From the NCBI GenBank assembly GCA_031181145.1, contig JAPSLB010000043.1:1-39341 (forward strand): a stretch of DNA of 39,341 bases, given 5' to 3'. A program made the position numbers and the translations under genes. This document shows, in pieces, positions 7,686 through 15,710 of this stretch. The stretch comes from Microvirga sp. Lineage in GTDB: Bacteria > Pseudomonadota > Alphaproteobacteria > Rhizobiales > Beijerinckiaceae. Under the pieces are notes generated by a model. The model searched no databases and was not told the origin of the DNA. It saw only the letters and a program-made list of their open reading frames with translations. Each line of letters begins with the position of its first letter. The stretch's first letter is position 1.

Positions 7686-8711
7686 CTATTTCGGTGCGGA
7701 CTTCACGTCCGCGTCCCACTTCTTGAGCAGGCGGGTGCGCTCGGCCACCGAACCGTATCTGATCGTGTCGTAGTTGATCAGCTTCATCTCGGAAAGCTTC
7801 GGTGCCTTGTCCGAGATCGGTGCGCTTGTGTTGGACGCAATGGAATAGATCTTCAGATCCGCGCCCACGAGCTTCTGTGCGTCGGCCGAAAGAGCCCAGT
7901 CCACGAATTTCCTGGCGGCGTCCTGGTTCCTGCCGTTGACGATGGAGATCGAGCCGGTCTCATAGCCCGTCCCCTCGCACGGGGCGACGGTTTTGACTGG
8001 GGCCCCGTCCGCGATCATCGTCACCATGTCGTGCATGAAGGCGATGCCGATGGCGGTCTCACCCAGAGCGACCGCCTTGACGGGAGCGGCACCCGACTTG
8101 GTGTATTGATTGACGTTCTTGTGCAGGGCCTTCATGTACTCGAAGGCCTTGTCCTCGCCCATCAGCTGAACGAGAGAAGCCAGGAAGACATAGGCCGTTC
8201 CCGACGAATTCGGGTCCGAGACCTGCACTTCGTCACGGTATTGGGAATCGAGCAGGTCGGCCCAGCATTTCGGCTCAGGCAGGCCGCGGCTCTTGAGAAC
8301 CTCGGTGTTGTATCCGATGCCGAGGGCGCCGAGATAGGTGCCCGTGGCACGATGGCCCGACTGCTCCGCGAAGCGCTGTGCCCAGTCATGAAGCTCCGGC
8401 AGCATCGGCGACCTGTACGCGACGGTCAGGCCTTCCTCCGCCGCCTGAATATGGGAATCGCCGGGACCGCCCCACCATATGTCGGAGCGCGGGTTGGAGG
8501 CTTCGGCGCGGATCTGAGCCAATGTTTCGCCGGTGCTCTTGCGCACCATCGTCACCTTGATGCCCGATGCTTTCTCGAAGGCGGCGACGCCGACGCGGCA
8601 CTGCTCCTCGAGGATCGAGCAATAGATCGTGAGCTGTTCCTGAGCCTGGGCCGCAAGGGGAGCCGCGCAGACCGAGGCGGCCAGGGCCAGGCCGGCAAAA
8701 GAAAGGCGCAT
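7686..8711 (-). CDS. Periplasmic substrate-binding protein of an ABC importer, iron(III)/AfuA type
   Basis: This 341-residue protein has a Sec signal peptide (residues 1-~23, ending AAQAQ) and the two-lobed fold of ferric-type binding proteins (COG1840-like). Supporting segments are LTIYCSILEEQCRVGVAAFEKASGIKVTMVRKSTGETLAQIRAE, DIWWGGPGDSHIQAAEEGL and LGIGYNTEVL. AGGAGG precedes the ATG. No permease or ATPase for it is in the window: the adjacent metNIQ set has its own binding protein, so this gene looks like an orphan whose partners lie elsewhere. Related proteins bind Fe3+, but also thiamine, phosphonates or polyols, so the ligand is uncertain. The 193-bp gap to metQ contains the metQ terminator. 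The gap at 7590-7685, between convergent stops, shows no convincing terminator. Confidence 0.85.
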   Translation of the reverse strand: MRLSFAGLALAASVCAAPLAAQAQEQLTIYCSILEEQCRVGVAAFEKASGIKVTMVRKSTGETLAQIRAEASNPRSDIWWGGPGDSHIQAAEEGLTVAYRSPMLPELHDWAQRFAEQSGHRATGTYLGALGIGYNTEVLKSRGLPEPKCWADLLDSQYRDEVQVSDPNSSGTAYVFLASLVQLMGEDKAFEYMKALHKNVNQYTKSGAAPVKAVALGETAIGIAFMHDMVTMIADGAPVKTVAPCEGTGYETGSISIVNGRNQDAARKFVDWALSADAQKLVGADLKIYSIASNTSAPISDKAPKLSEMKLINYDTIRYGSVAERTRLLKKWDADVKSAPK

Positions 8712-8857
8712 GGGTTTCCTCCTGAAGTGCCGGGCATGTCCTGTCCGGCTTTTCGTTCGTCGTGAGAGACGACATGAGGGATCTTAGCCGGCTTCATTGT
8801 CAAGGTGCCTGCGGGTCTGGGCTGTTCAAAGCCGGCCCTGCCGAAAGCCCGGACAGC

Positions 8858-8881
8858 AAAAAGGCCGGGCGATGCCCGGCC
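8858..8881 (-). terminator. Intrinsic terminator of metNIQ
   Basis: On the minus strand, GGCCGGGC (8881-8874) and GCCCGGCC (8870-8863) form a perfect 8-bp stem with the 3-nt loop ATC, followed by TTTTT (8862-8858). It lies 24 bp after the metQ stop codon. Confidence 0.92.
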
Positions 8882-8904
8882 TCGTGTCGATTATGCTGCG
8901 GCGC

Positions 8905-9690
8905 TTACCAGCTCGTCAGGACGGCGCCCTTGAAGGTCTCCTCGACGAACTTCTTCACCTCGGGAGAGTGATAGGATTCGACGAGGGCCTTGACCCACGG
9001 CTTGTCCTTGTCCTCGGCGCGCACGGCGATGACGTTGACATAGGGCCCCTTCGGATCCTCGCGGGTCAGGGCGTCCTTGACCGGGTCGAGGCCGGCCTGC
9101 GTGGCATAGTTGGTGTTGATGACGGCGGCATCGACGTCATCGAGCACGCGCGGGGCCTGGGCCGCGTCGATCTCCGTGAACTTCAGGTTCTTGCTGTTGG
9201 CCGTGATGTCGAGGATCGTCGGCTTGAAGCCCACACCGTCCTTCAGCTTGATCAAGCCCTTGTCCTGCAGCAGCAGGAGCGCGCGGCCGCCGTTGGTCGG
9301 GTCGTTCGGGATCGCAATGCTCGCGCCGTTGGGCAGCGCGTCGAAGGCCTTGTGCTTCTTGGAGTAGATCCCGATCGGGAAGTTCACGGTCTGAGCCACG
9401 GTCTCGATCTTGTAGCCGCGGTTCTCCTTCTGGTTGTCCAGATAGGGCTGATGCTGGAAGGAATTCGCCTCCAGCTCGCCCGAGGCCAGGGCTTCGTTCG
9501 GAACCACGTAGTCGGAGAACTCGACGATCTTGATGTCGAGGCCCTTCTTGGCCGCGATGGGCCTCACGGCTTCGAGGATCTGCGCGTGCGGGCCGGGCGT
9601 GGCGCCGATGCGGAGGGTTTGCGTCTGCGCGGCGGCAGGCAGGGCGGCGAGAGAGAGCAGGGCAATGAGGCCCAGTTTCTTCAGGGACAT
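8905..9690 (-). CDS. metQ: Methionine ABC transporter, substrate-binding protein MetQ
   Basis: This 261-residue protein binds methionine in the periplasm and delivers it to MetNI. Segments typical of the NLPA/MetQ family are visible: LRIGATPGPHAQILEAVRPIAAKKGLDIKIVEFSDYVVPNEALASGELEANSFQHQPYLD, IPNDPTNGGRALLLLQDKGLI and DAAVINTNYA. The signal peptide (residues 1-~21, LAALPAAAQ) has no lipobox cysteine, so unlike E. coli MetQ it is probably soluble rather than a lipoprotein. TAGGAG stands 8 bases before the ATG. It is the last gene of the operon, 40 bp behind metI, and is followed by a strong terminator. D- versus L-methionine or analogue specificity cannot be read from the sequence. Confidence 0.95.
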   Translation of the reverse strand: MSLKKLGLIALLSLAALPAAAQTQTLRIGATPGPHAQILEAVRPIAAKKGLDIKIVEFSDYVVPNEALASGELEANSFQHQPYLDNQKENRGYKIETVAQTVNFPIGIYSKKHKAFDALPNGASIAIPNDPTNGGRALLLLQDKGLIKLKDGVGFKPTILDITANSKNLKFTEIDAAQAPRVLDDVDAAVINTNYATQAGLDPVKDALTREDPKGPYVNVIAVRAEDKDKPWVKALVESYHSPEVKKFVEETFKGAVLTSW

Positions 9691-9730
9691 GCGGGTACTC
9701 CTAGTCAGAGGTCCTGATGGATACGTAATA

Positions 9731-10396
9731 TTAGCCGTGACGGATGCGCTTGTTGAGGTGGCGGGAGAGGCGGTCGCCGATGCTCTGGACGGCCTGCACG
9801 AGCACGATCAGCACCACGACCACCGCCAGCATCATTTCCGGCATGAAGCGCTGGTAGCCGTAACGGATGCCGAGATCGCCGAGGCCGCCGCCGCCCACCG
9901 CGCCCACCATGGCCGAGAAGCCGAGCAGGGAGACGATGGCGAGCGTCAGGCCGAGCACGATGCCGGGCAGCGCTTCCGGAATGAGAACCTTCAGCACGAT
10001 CTGCAAGGGGCTTGCCCCGAAGGCGCGCGCCGCCTCCACGAGGCCCTGATCCACCTCGCGGATGGCCCCTTCGATAAGGCGCGCGATGAACGGCGCTGCG
10101 GCGATCGTCAACGGCACGATGGCCGCATTGGTGCCGATGGAGGTGCCTGCAATCAGGCGGGTGAACGGGATGATCGCGACGACGAGGATGATGAAGGGCG
10201 TCGAGCGCGTGGCGTTGACGATGACGCCGAGCACGCGGTTCACCCAAGGGGCTGCGAACAATTCGCCCTTGCCGCTCGTGGCGAGAAAAACGCCGAGCGG
10301 CAGCCCGAAGAGCGTGGCGATCAGCGCCGAGACGGCGACCATGTAGAGGGTTTCGCCGGTGGAGCTGGCGATGAGGCGGATCATCTCAGGCGACAT
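9731..10396 (-). CDS. metI: Methionine ABC transporter permease MetI
   Basis: This 221-residue inner-membrane permease has about five hydrophobic segments (e.g. [63 protein letters not shown]). It has the cytoplasmic EAA loop that docks on the ATPase ([25 protein letters not shown], residues ~121-145). Length and sequence match MetI. Its ATG lies inside the 3' end of metN (11-nt overlap), so the two are translationally coupled and should be made in fixed ratio. It forms the MetN2I2 complex that imports methionine. Confidence 0.96.
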   Translation of the reverse strand: MSPEMIRLIASSTGETLYMVAVSALIATLFGLPLGVFLATSGKGELFAAPWVNRVLGVIVNATRSTPFIILVVAIIPFTRLIAGTSIGTNAAIVPLTIAAAPFIARLIEGAIREVDQGLVEAARAFGASPLQIVLKVLIPEALPGIVLGLTLAIVSLLGFSAMVGAVGGGGLGDLGIRYGYQRFMPEMMLAVVVVLIVLVQAVQSIGDRLSRHLNKRIRHG

Positions 10397-11480
10397 GGCC
10401 GAGCACCTCCGTGTCGAGACCGTGCAGTTTCAGGAAATCGAGTGTCTGCCGTGCGGATGCGTCCGGCACGCTCACGACAAGGGTGCCGAAGGGGCGGCCG
10501 GCGATTTCGTCCACCGCTCCGGACAGAATATTGGCTTCGATGCCGAGTTCCCGCGCGAGGCGCGCCAGAACCGGGTCAGTCGCATGCGGGCCGCGGAAGC
10601 CGATGCGGATCACCGCCTGGCTGCCGGGCGCCGCCTCCTGGCGCAGGCGCTTCTGCACGTAGGGGGGCAGCACGCGTCCGGCCTCGTCGCCGAGGAAGGA
10701 GCGCGTCACTTCATGCTGCGGACGGGTGAACACCTCGAATACGTCGCCCTGTTCGACGATGCGGCCGCCCTCGATCACGGCAACCTCGCGGGCGATGTTG
10801 CGTATGACCGCCATCTCGTGGGTGATGAGCAGGATCGTGAGGCCGAGCTCCTCGTTGATGCGCGAGAGCAGGTCGAGAATGGAGCGAGTGGTCTCCGGGT
10901 CGAGCGCGGAGGTCGCCTCGTCGGAGAGCAGAACCTTGGGCTTCGTGGCGAGGGCTCGGGCAATGCCGACGCGCTGCTTCTGCCCGCCCGACAATTCGGA
11001 CGGGTAGCGGTTGCGCTTGTCCGACAAGCCGACAAGGGCTAACAGCTCGTCCACCCGCGCCTTGATCTCGGCCCTGTCGTAGCCTGCGACTTCGAGGGGC
11101 AGGGCGATATTGTCCGCGGCCGTGCGGGAGGAGAGCAGGTTGAAGTGCTGGAAGATCATGCCGATGGAGCGGCGGGCATGGCGCAGCGCGGATTCCGGCA
11201 GCGCCGCAATGTTGGCGCCGTCCACGATCACCTTTCCGGTCGTGGGCTTCTCCAACCCGTTCACGAGGCGGATCAGGGTCGACTTGCCGGCGCCCGAACG
11301 GCCGATCACACCGAGAATCGATCCCTGCGGGACGGCAAGGTCGATCTCCCGCAGAGCCGTGACGGGCTGGCCGTCACGGCCGGGGAAGGTCTTCGAGATC
11401 TTTTCCAGGCGAATGATGGGCTCCGCCGGGATGAGGCGCTGCGACGGCTGATCGCCGAGATATCCGAGGGGGGCGTTCAT
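10386..11480 (-). CDS. metN: Methionine ABC transporter ATPase MetN with regulatory NIL domain
   Basis: This 364-residue ATPase energises methionine uptake. It has Walker [10 protein letters not shown] (60-68), the Q-loop Q111 (MIFQHFNLL), the signature LSGGQKQR (163-170), Walker B VLLSDE (183-188) and the H-loop H221 (LLITHE). Residues ~285-360 form the C-terminal ferredoxin-like NIL domain ([47 protein letters not shown]), which in E. coli MetN binds methionine and causes trans-inhibition. It is the first gene of the operon. Upstream lies a 22-bp imperfect palindrome next to a TTGACA element, so transcriptional control is likely. I see no SAM riboswitch in the leader. Confidence 0.97.
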   Translation of the reverse strand: MNAPLGYLGDQPSQRLIPAEPIIRLEKISKTFPGRDGQPVTALREIDLAVPQGSILGVIGRSGAGKSTLIRLVNGLEKPTTGKVIVDGANIAALPESALRHARRSIGMIFQHFNLLSSRTAADNIALPLEVAGYDRAEIKARVDELLALVGLSDKRNRYPSELSGGQKQRVGIARALATKPKVLLSDEATSALDPETTRSILDLLSRINEELGLTILLITHEMAVIRNIAREVAVIEGGRIVEQGDVFEVFTRPQHEVTRSFLGDEAGRVLPPYVQKRLRQEAAPGSQAVIRIGFRGPHATDPVLARLARELGIEANILSGAVDEIAGRPFGTLVVSVPDASARQTLDFLKLHGLDTEVLGHVA

Positions 11481-11516
11481 AGGGTCGCCTTCGAGGTCAT
11501 CTTGTGGTCATGAGGA

Positions 11517-11571
11517 CACATGAGGGATGGCGTTCTCTATGTCAACTGATTTGTTCTTTAAAAAGGACTAA
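11517..11571 (-). promoter_or_regulatory. Putative operator and promoter of metNIQ
   Basis: The arms TTTGTTCTTT (11550-11559) and AAAGGACTAA (11562-11571) form a 22-bp imperfect inverted repeat (8 of 10 positions match) around AA. It is AT-rich in a GC-rich setting. Directly downstream on the minus strand is TTGACA (11545-11540), a consensus -35. The -10 at 17-bp spacing (CATGTG, 11522-11517) is poor. The heptamer TTGTTCT occurs twice, at 11551-11557 and 11572-11578. A dimeric regulator sensing methionine or sulfur supply could bind here; its identity is unknown. Confidence 0.5.
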
Positions 11572-11751
11572 TTGTTCTGAGTAGCGTCCTTCGCCGTCGA
11601 TCCATGCAGCTTGCGCCGGGGCGCGACATCACAAACCGGGGATCGCCCCCGTGATGCGGACATTTCTCCTTTCTTTCGCCATGAGCACGGTTGATCGGGC
11701 TGCGCTATGTCCCTATGGAGCCGAAGAACGGTTCCCCGGCAGGAGAAAAGA

Positions 11752-13848
11752 ATGATCAAGGCGAGCATTGCGCTGGCACTTATGGGTCTGGCCGTCTTTG
11801 GGGGCTCTCTCACGGGAGCGGTCGAGGTTCCGGTCTACCTGCCGCTTTCAACTCTGGTTCTCGCCGGGATCCTGATGGTCGGCCGCCACATCCCGACCTT
11901 TCTGCGCATCTTCCTGATCATGCTTTCGGCAACCCATGTGGTGCTCGTCCTGCTGGTTCTCGGCGCGATGCTGCGCATCATCACGGGCGACTACACGGGC
12001 TACGTGCCGCCCCCGTCCGCAGCCCTCGGCGCGGCGGCCTTCGGAGCGCTCATCTACGGCCTGTCCTTCGTGCCCGTGGTCCGCACGATCTGCACCATCG
12101 CCGACCGCTATCTCGCCTCCCAGGCCGACAGCGTCATCCGCATTCCCTTCATCGGCCTCGTGCGGGCGCGGGAGGGAACCATCGGCACGTGGATGATCGC
12201 GATCCTCATCGCGATCAATCTCACCCAGGTCGCGCTCAATGTCCGTCTCAGCTTCTTCTCGCGCGACATGTTCAATGCGCTCGAAGCGAAGGATGCGGCG
12301 GCCTTCTGGTATCAGCTCTTCATCATCTTCATGCCCCTGGCCGCCGTGTTCGTCGCCATCGCGCTGACGGAGGTCCTGCTGCAGAACGTGCTCATCATCC
12401 GCTGGCGCGCGTTTCTCAATACCTACTATGTGGGGGAATGGCTGGGCGACGGCGCCCATTACCGGATGCAGCTCATCGGGCGCGGGGCCGACAACCCGGA
12501 CCAGCGCATCTCGGAAGATCTGCGCAAATTCGTCGAGAGTACCTATTCGCTGTCCGTGGGCCTCATGAACCAAGCCGCGACGCTCGTATCCTTCGTGGCG
12601 ATCCTCTGGACCATCTCGGCGGGCTTCACTTTCCCTGGAACGGATTTCGAGGTTCCGGGCCTGCTGGTCTGGGTCTGCGCCGGCTACGCCATTCTCGGCA
12701 CCTGGATCACGCATCTGATCGGCCGTCCGCTGATCGGCCTCAACTTCGAGCAGGAGCGGGTGGAGGCGAACTACCGCTTCTCGCTCGCACGCCTGCGCGA
12801 ATATTCGGAGCAGGTCGCGCTCCTCTCGGGCGAGCCGGCCGAGAGGGACGGGCTGAGCCGGCGCTTCGGCCAGATCGTCGACAACTACATGCGGATCGTG
12901 ATCCGTCTCATCAAACTCAACACCTTCACCTCGGCCTACTTTCAGGCCAACGTGGTGGTGCCCTACATCCTGACCGCGCCCTATTACTTCATCGGCAAGA
13001 TCTCGCTCGGCCAGATGCAGCAGGTGGTGGGAGCCTTCTCGCGGGTGGAGTCCGCGCTCACCTATTTCATCCAGATCTACACCACGCTTGCCGATTACAA
13101 GGCGGTGCTCGACCGTCTCACCACCTTCGAGGGTGCCATCGCTTCGGCACAGCGCGTCGGTGGCGAGAGCAAGCTCGCCGTCACGCCCGCGGCCAGCCGC
13201 GAATTGCGGCTCAGCAACCTCAATGTCCGCCTGCCCGATGGCCGCGCCCTCATGCAGGCGGACGGTCTTGCCTTCCGCCCGGGCGAGCGCACCCTCATGA
13301 CGGGGCCGTCCGGCTCCGGCAAATCGACCCTGTTCCGCGCCATTGCAGGCATCTGGCCCTTCGGGGAAGGCGAGGTCCTGGTTCCGGAGGGGCAAAGCAT
13401 GATGCTGCTGCCGCAGCGCCCCTACATTCCCATCGGAACCCTGCGCGAGGCGGTGACCTATCCCGCCCGGGAGCATGCCTACAGCGATGCGGATATCGCG
13501 GATGCATTGCGCGTCGCGAAGTTGCCGCAGATCGCCGACAGGCTGGACGAGGAGCGCGCCTGGGGGCAGACCCTGTCTCTCGGAGAGCAGCAGCGCCTTG
13601 CGGTCGCCCGCGCGCTTCTCGCCAAGCCTGACTGGCTTTTCCTGGACGAGGCGACGGCCGCCCTCGACGAACCGACGGAGGCGGAGATCTATCGGGTGAT
13701 CAAGGAGAAGCTGCCGCAGACCACGGTCGTCTCCATCGGTCACCGCTCGACGCTGCAGGATTATCACGACCGGCGGATTGACCTGAAACGGACGGAAAAC
13801 GGCCTCTCCACTCCGGTCGACATGATGCAGCCTCAGCCGGCCGAGTAA
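11752..13848 (+). CDS. ABC transporter, fused permease-ATPase, SbmA/YddA (ABCD-like) family
   Basis: This 698-residue half-transporter probably works as a homodimer in the inner membrane. The N-terminus has extra hydrophobic helices (residues ~1-115). It is followed by the SbmA/BacA-like membrane domain (~130-430), with the typical EVLLQNVLIIRWRAFLNTYYVGEWL and NPDQRISEDLRKF segments. The C-terminal ATPase has Walker A GPSGSGKST (518-526), the signature LSLGEQQRLAVARALL (from 608) and Walker B WLFLDEATAALDE (from 628). The start is the ATG at 11752 with AGGAG six bases upstream; the ATG-proximal extension to 11707 lacks one. Relatives move peptides, vitamin B12 or very long-chain acyl groups; the substrate here is unknown. 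It is divergent from metN and convergent with the META-domain gene. Confidence 0.9.
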   Translation: MIKASIALALMGLAVFGGSLTGAVEVPVYLPLSTLVLAGILMVGRHIPTFLRIFLIMLSATHVVLVLLVLGAMLRIITGDYTGYVPPPSAALGAAAFGALIYGLSFVPVVRTICTIADRYLASQADSVIRIPFIGLVRAREGTIGTWMIAILIAINLTQVALNVRLSFFSRDMFNALEAKDAAAFWYQLFIIFMPLAAVFVAIALTEVLLQNVLIIRWRAFLNTYYVGEWLGDGAHYRMQLIGRGADNPDQRISEDLRKFVESTYSLSVGLMNQAATLVSFVAILWTISAGFTFPGTDFEVPGLLVWVCAGYAILGTWITHLIGRPLIGLNFEQERVEANYRFSLARLREYSEQVALLSGEPAERDGLSRRFGQIVDNYMRIVIRLIKLNTFTSAYFQANVVVPYILTAPYYFIGKISLGQMQQVVGAFSRVESALTYFIQIYTTLADYKAVLDRLTTFEGAIASAQRVGGESKLAVTPAASRELRLSNLNVRLPDGRALMQADGLAFRPGERTLMTGPSGSGKSTLFRAIAGIWPFGEGEVLVPEGQSMMLLPQRPYIPIGTLREAVTYPAREHAYSDADIADALRVAKLPQIADRLDEERAWGQTLSLGEQQRLAVARALLAKPDWLFLDEATAALDEPTEAEIYRVIKEKLPQTTVVSIGHRSTLQDYHDRRIDLKRTENGLSTPVDMMQPQPAE

Positions 13849-13856
13849 AATTCGGT

Positions 13857-13945
13857 GTCATGGCCGGGCTTGTCCCGACCATCCCGGTCGGAGGGAGCGC
13901 CGCGGTTCACGCTACCGGGATCCGCGGCACGGGGCAGCCGATGAT
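13857..13945 (+). repeat. REPIN-like element, copy A
   Basis: This 89-bp intergenic element starts GTCATGGCCGGG. Its first hairpin is ATGGCCGGG (13860-13868) with CCCGACCAT (13874-13882), carrying one mismatch. The second half (around 13921-13945) is a degraded version of the other hairpin, CGGCACGGGGC...GATGAT. It lies between the convergent ABC transporter and META-domain genes. It is one of five copies in the window and is oriented like copy B. Confidence 0.65.
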
Positions 13946-14042
13946 ATCTCGGAGCCTGGTTGATCCTGGAGGGACATACGCTTTCCCACATGCGGAGACC
14001 AGGAGCGCCAATCCTTTGAACCTGACCCTCAGAACCAAAAGG

Positions 14043-14070
14043 AAAAGGCCGGCGCATCGGCCGGCCTTTT
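14043..14070. terminator. Bidirectional intrinsic terminator
   Basis: AAAAGGCCGGC (14043-14053) pairs perfectly with GCCGGCCTTTT (14060-14070) around a 6-nt loop. A and T runs on both sides give a U-tract in either direction. It lies 22 bp past the META-domain gene (minus strand) and about 195 bp past the ABC transporter gene (plus strand), and can serve both. Confidence 0.9.
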
Positions 14071-14091
14071 CAGAAGGATCAGAGGCTTTTC

Positions 14092-14583
14092 TTACAGCGA
14101 GCGCTCGAGCACGAGTTCGCCGGTCTCGCTCTTGATGATCAGGTTGCGGCCCTGGATGTCCCACTTCCCGGAGGTGCGCAATGCCATGAGGAAGGCGTGC
14201 TCGGTGGCCATTGCGGTCTTGTCGCAGGTTTTCTTCGTCAGGGCGAAGGGCGCCACGGCCAAGCCCTGCTCGCGCAGGGGATAGGCGGTCGTGGAATAGG
14301 TGTTGCAACCGGAAAAGCCGGTGGCGCGCAGCTGATCGTCGAGCCGGAAGCTCGGACGCTCCCCGGTGAAGGGCTTGCCGTTCAGGCTCACTGCCACCCA
14401 GGAGGAGCCGAGGGGAAAGATCTTGCCCTGGGCGCCCGGCTGCGGAACCTTGGGGTCCACCTGACGGGTCGGACCGGCGGGCCGACCGAGAGTTGCCGCC
14501 GTCTGGGCATCAGCCACGGGAACGTGGGCCACGGAAACAGTGGCGAAGGCCGCCAGAAGTGCTGCAAGTCGAAGGGCGTTCAT
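14092..14583 (-). CDS. Exported META-domain (HslJ-like) protein
   Basis: This 163-residue protein has an N-terminal signal peptide (residues 1-~27, ending VADAQ), a proline-rich linker, and a META domain (~58-163). The domain hallmarks are SSWVAVSLNGKPF, the conserved GFSGCNTYS (GCN at 92-94), the LAVAPFALTKKTC segment with C120, and the closing LIIKSETGELVLERSL. META/HslJ proteins are exported beta-rich proteins linked in E. coli to novobiocin tolerance; their biochemical role is unknown. The ATG at 14583 is preceded by AGAGG. Longer in-frame versions to 14874 overlap hisG and are unlikely. A candidate promoter is 30 bp upstream and a strong terminator follows. Confidence 0.88.
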   Translation of the reverse strand: MNALRLAALLAAFATVSVAHVPVADAQTAATLGRPAGPTRQVDPKVPQPGAQGKIFPLGSSWVAVSLNGKPFTGERPSFRLDDQLRATGFSGCNTYSTTAYPLREQGLAVAPFALTKKTCDKTAMATEHAFLMALRTSGKWDIQGRNLIIKSETGELVLERSL

Positions 14584-14612
14584 CGGAACCTCTTCATCGT
14601 AAAAACGCCGGA

Positions 14613-14641
14613 ACCATAAGAGGCCTTGACCGTAAGGGCAA
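14613..14641 (-). promoter_or_regulatory. Putative sigma-70-type promoter of the META-domain gene
   Basis: On the minus strand, TTGCCC (14641-14636) and TATGGT (14618-14613) are separated by 17 bp. The -10 lies 29 bp before the ATG at 14583. The match is moderate, so the call rests on spacing and position. Confidence 0.35.
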
Positions 14642-14735
14642 CGCCTTGAGTGATCTTGTCCTGTGACCGCTTTTGCCACAGGCAGGCTGAAGCCTCGATG
14701 AAGAGGCTCCACGCCGGAACCTCTCGCCGGAAGGA

Positions 14736-15710
14736 TCAGCCGATCCGTCTCAGAAGCCGCTCGGTCAGCGCATTGGTGGGACGGAACAGGTAATCGAAAG
14801 TGCGGATGGTGATGTCCTGCGCTCCGATCCCCTGCAGGGCCGCCACGATGCCGAACATCGTTGCGGTACGACAATGAAGGACGACCTCGCGGCCGAGCGC
14901 GTGGCCATAGGGCAGGGTGGCGTCGAAGTCCCGTGCAAGGGTCGCCAGGGATGCGACCTTGGCGGGATCGAGGCTTGCCCGGATCTCACGGCTTTCACGC
15001 GCCTCCTCCTCGGCCGCGATGCGTGTGAGCACCGCGGTGGCGGCGGCGCGGGCCCTCACGGACCAGGGGGCCCGCGTGGACGCCACGAGATTGGCCTCGG
15101 AGCGCAGCATCACGCCATCGTCGAGGATCTTCAGGGCATTGGCCGCGAGCGTCGCGCCGGTGGTAGTGATGTCCACGATCAGCTCCGCCGATCCCGCGCC
15201 CGGTGCGCCTTCCGTCGCGCCCAGGCTTTCGACGATGCGGTAATCGGCGATGCCCTTCTCGGCGAAGAAGCGGCGGGTGAGGTTCACGTATTTCGTGGCG
15301 ACCCGCATCTTGCGGCCATGGCGGGCGCGCAGGTCGGCCGCCACCTCGTCGAGATCCGCCATGGTGCGCACGTCGATCCAGGCCTGCGGCACGGCCACCA
15401 CGACGTTGGCTTGGCCGAAGCCGAGCGGGGTGAGCAGCTCGACCGCCTCGTCCGCATCGGCGATCTGCTCGCGGATCAGGTCCTCGCCGGTGATGCCGAG
15501 ATGCACCGTGCCCATGGCGAGCTGCGTCACGATCTCGGACGCGGAGAGAAACGCCACCTCCACGTCGGGCACGCCCTTGAGCGTGCCGCGATAGTCGCGC
15601 GCGCCGCGCGACTGGGAGAAGACGAGTCCGGAGCGGGCGAAGAACGCAGCCGCGTTCTCCTGCAGGCGGCCCTTCGAGGGCACTGCCAGGATGAGAGGGG
15701 AATCGGTCAT
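14736..15710 (-). CDS. hisG: ATP phosphoribosyltransferase catalytic subunit HisG
   Basis: This 324-residue enzyme catalyses the first step of histidine synthesis (ATP + PRPP to phosphoribosyl-ATP). The N-terminal LILAVPSKGRLQENAAAFFARSGL, GITGEDLIRE and the PRPP loop ELIVDITTTGATLAAN are diagnostic. The protein is ~100 residues longer than the short HisG that usually needs HisZ. Residues ~215-324 include a charged segment and LGREVVLHCRTATMFGIVAALQGIGAQDITIRTFDYLF, which recalls the ACT-like C-terminal domain of long HisG. Its ATG shares one base with the TGA of hisZ (TGATG), so the two are translationally coupled. The downstream gap 14584-14735 holds only a weak 6-bp hairpin and the META gene promoter. 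Confidence 0.95.
   Translation of the reverse strand: MTDSPLILAVPSKGRLQENAAAFFARSGLVFSQSRGARDYRGTLKGVPDVEVAFLSASEIVTQLAMGTVHLGITGEDLIREQIADADEAVELLTPLGFGQANVVVAVPQAWIDVRTMADLDEVAADLRARHGRKMRVATKYVNLTRRFFAEKGIADYRIVESLGATEGAPGAGSAELIVDITTTGATLAANALKILDDGVMLRSEANLVASTRAPWSVRARAAATAVLTRIAAEEEARESREIRASLDPAKVASLATLARDFDATLPYGHALGREVVLHCRTATMFGIVAALQGIGAQDITIRTFDYLFRPTNALTERLLRRIG

Noticed and set aside
11481..11751. SAM-II or other SAM riboswitch in the metN leader
   Set aside because: I could not match the conserved core or pseudoknot; the region instead shows a short palindrome and a TTGACA box.
14690..14715. Hairpin AGCCTC/GAGGCT downstream of hisG as terminator
   Set aside because: The stem is only 6 bp with no T-run on the minus strand; too weak to call.
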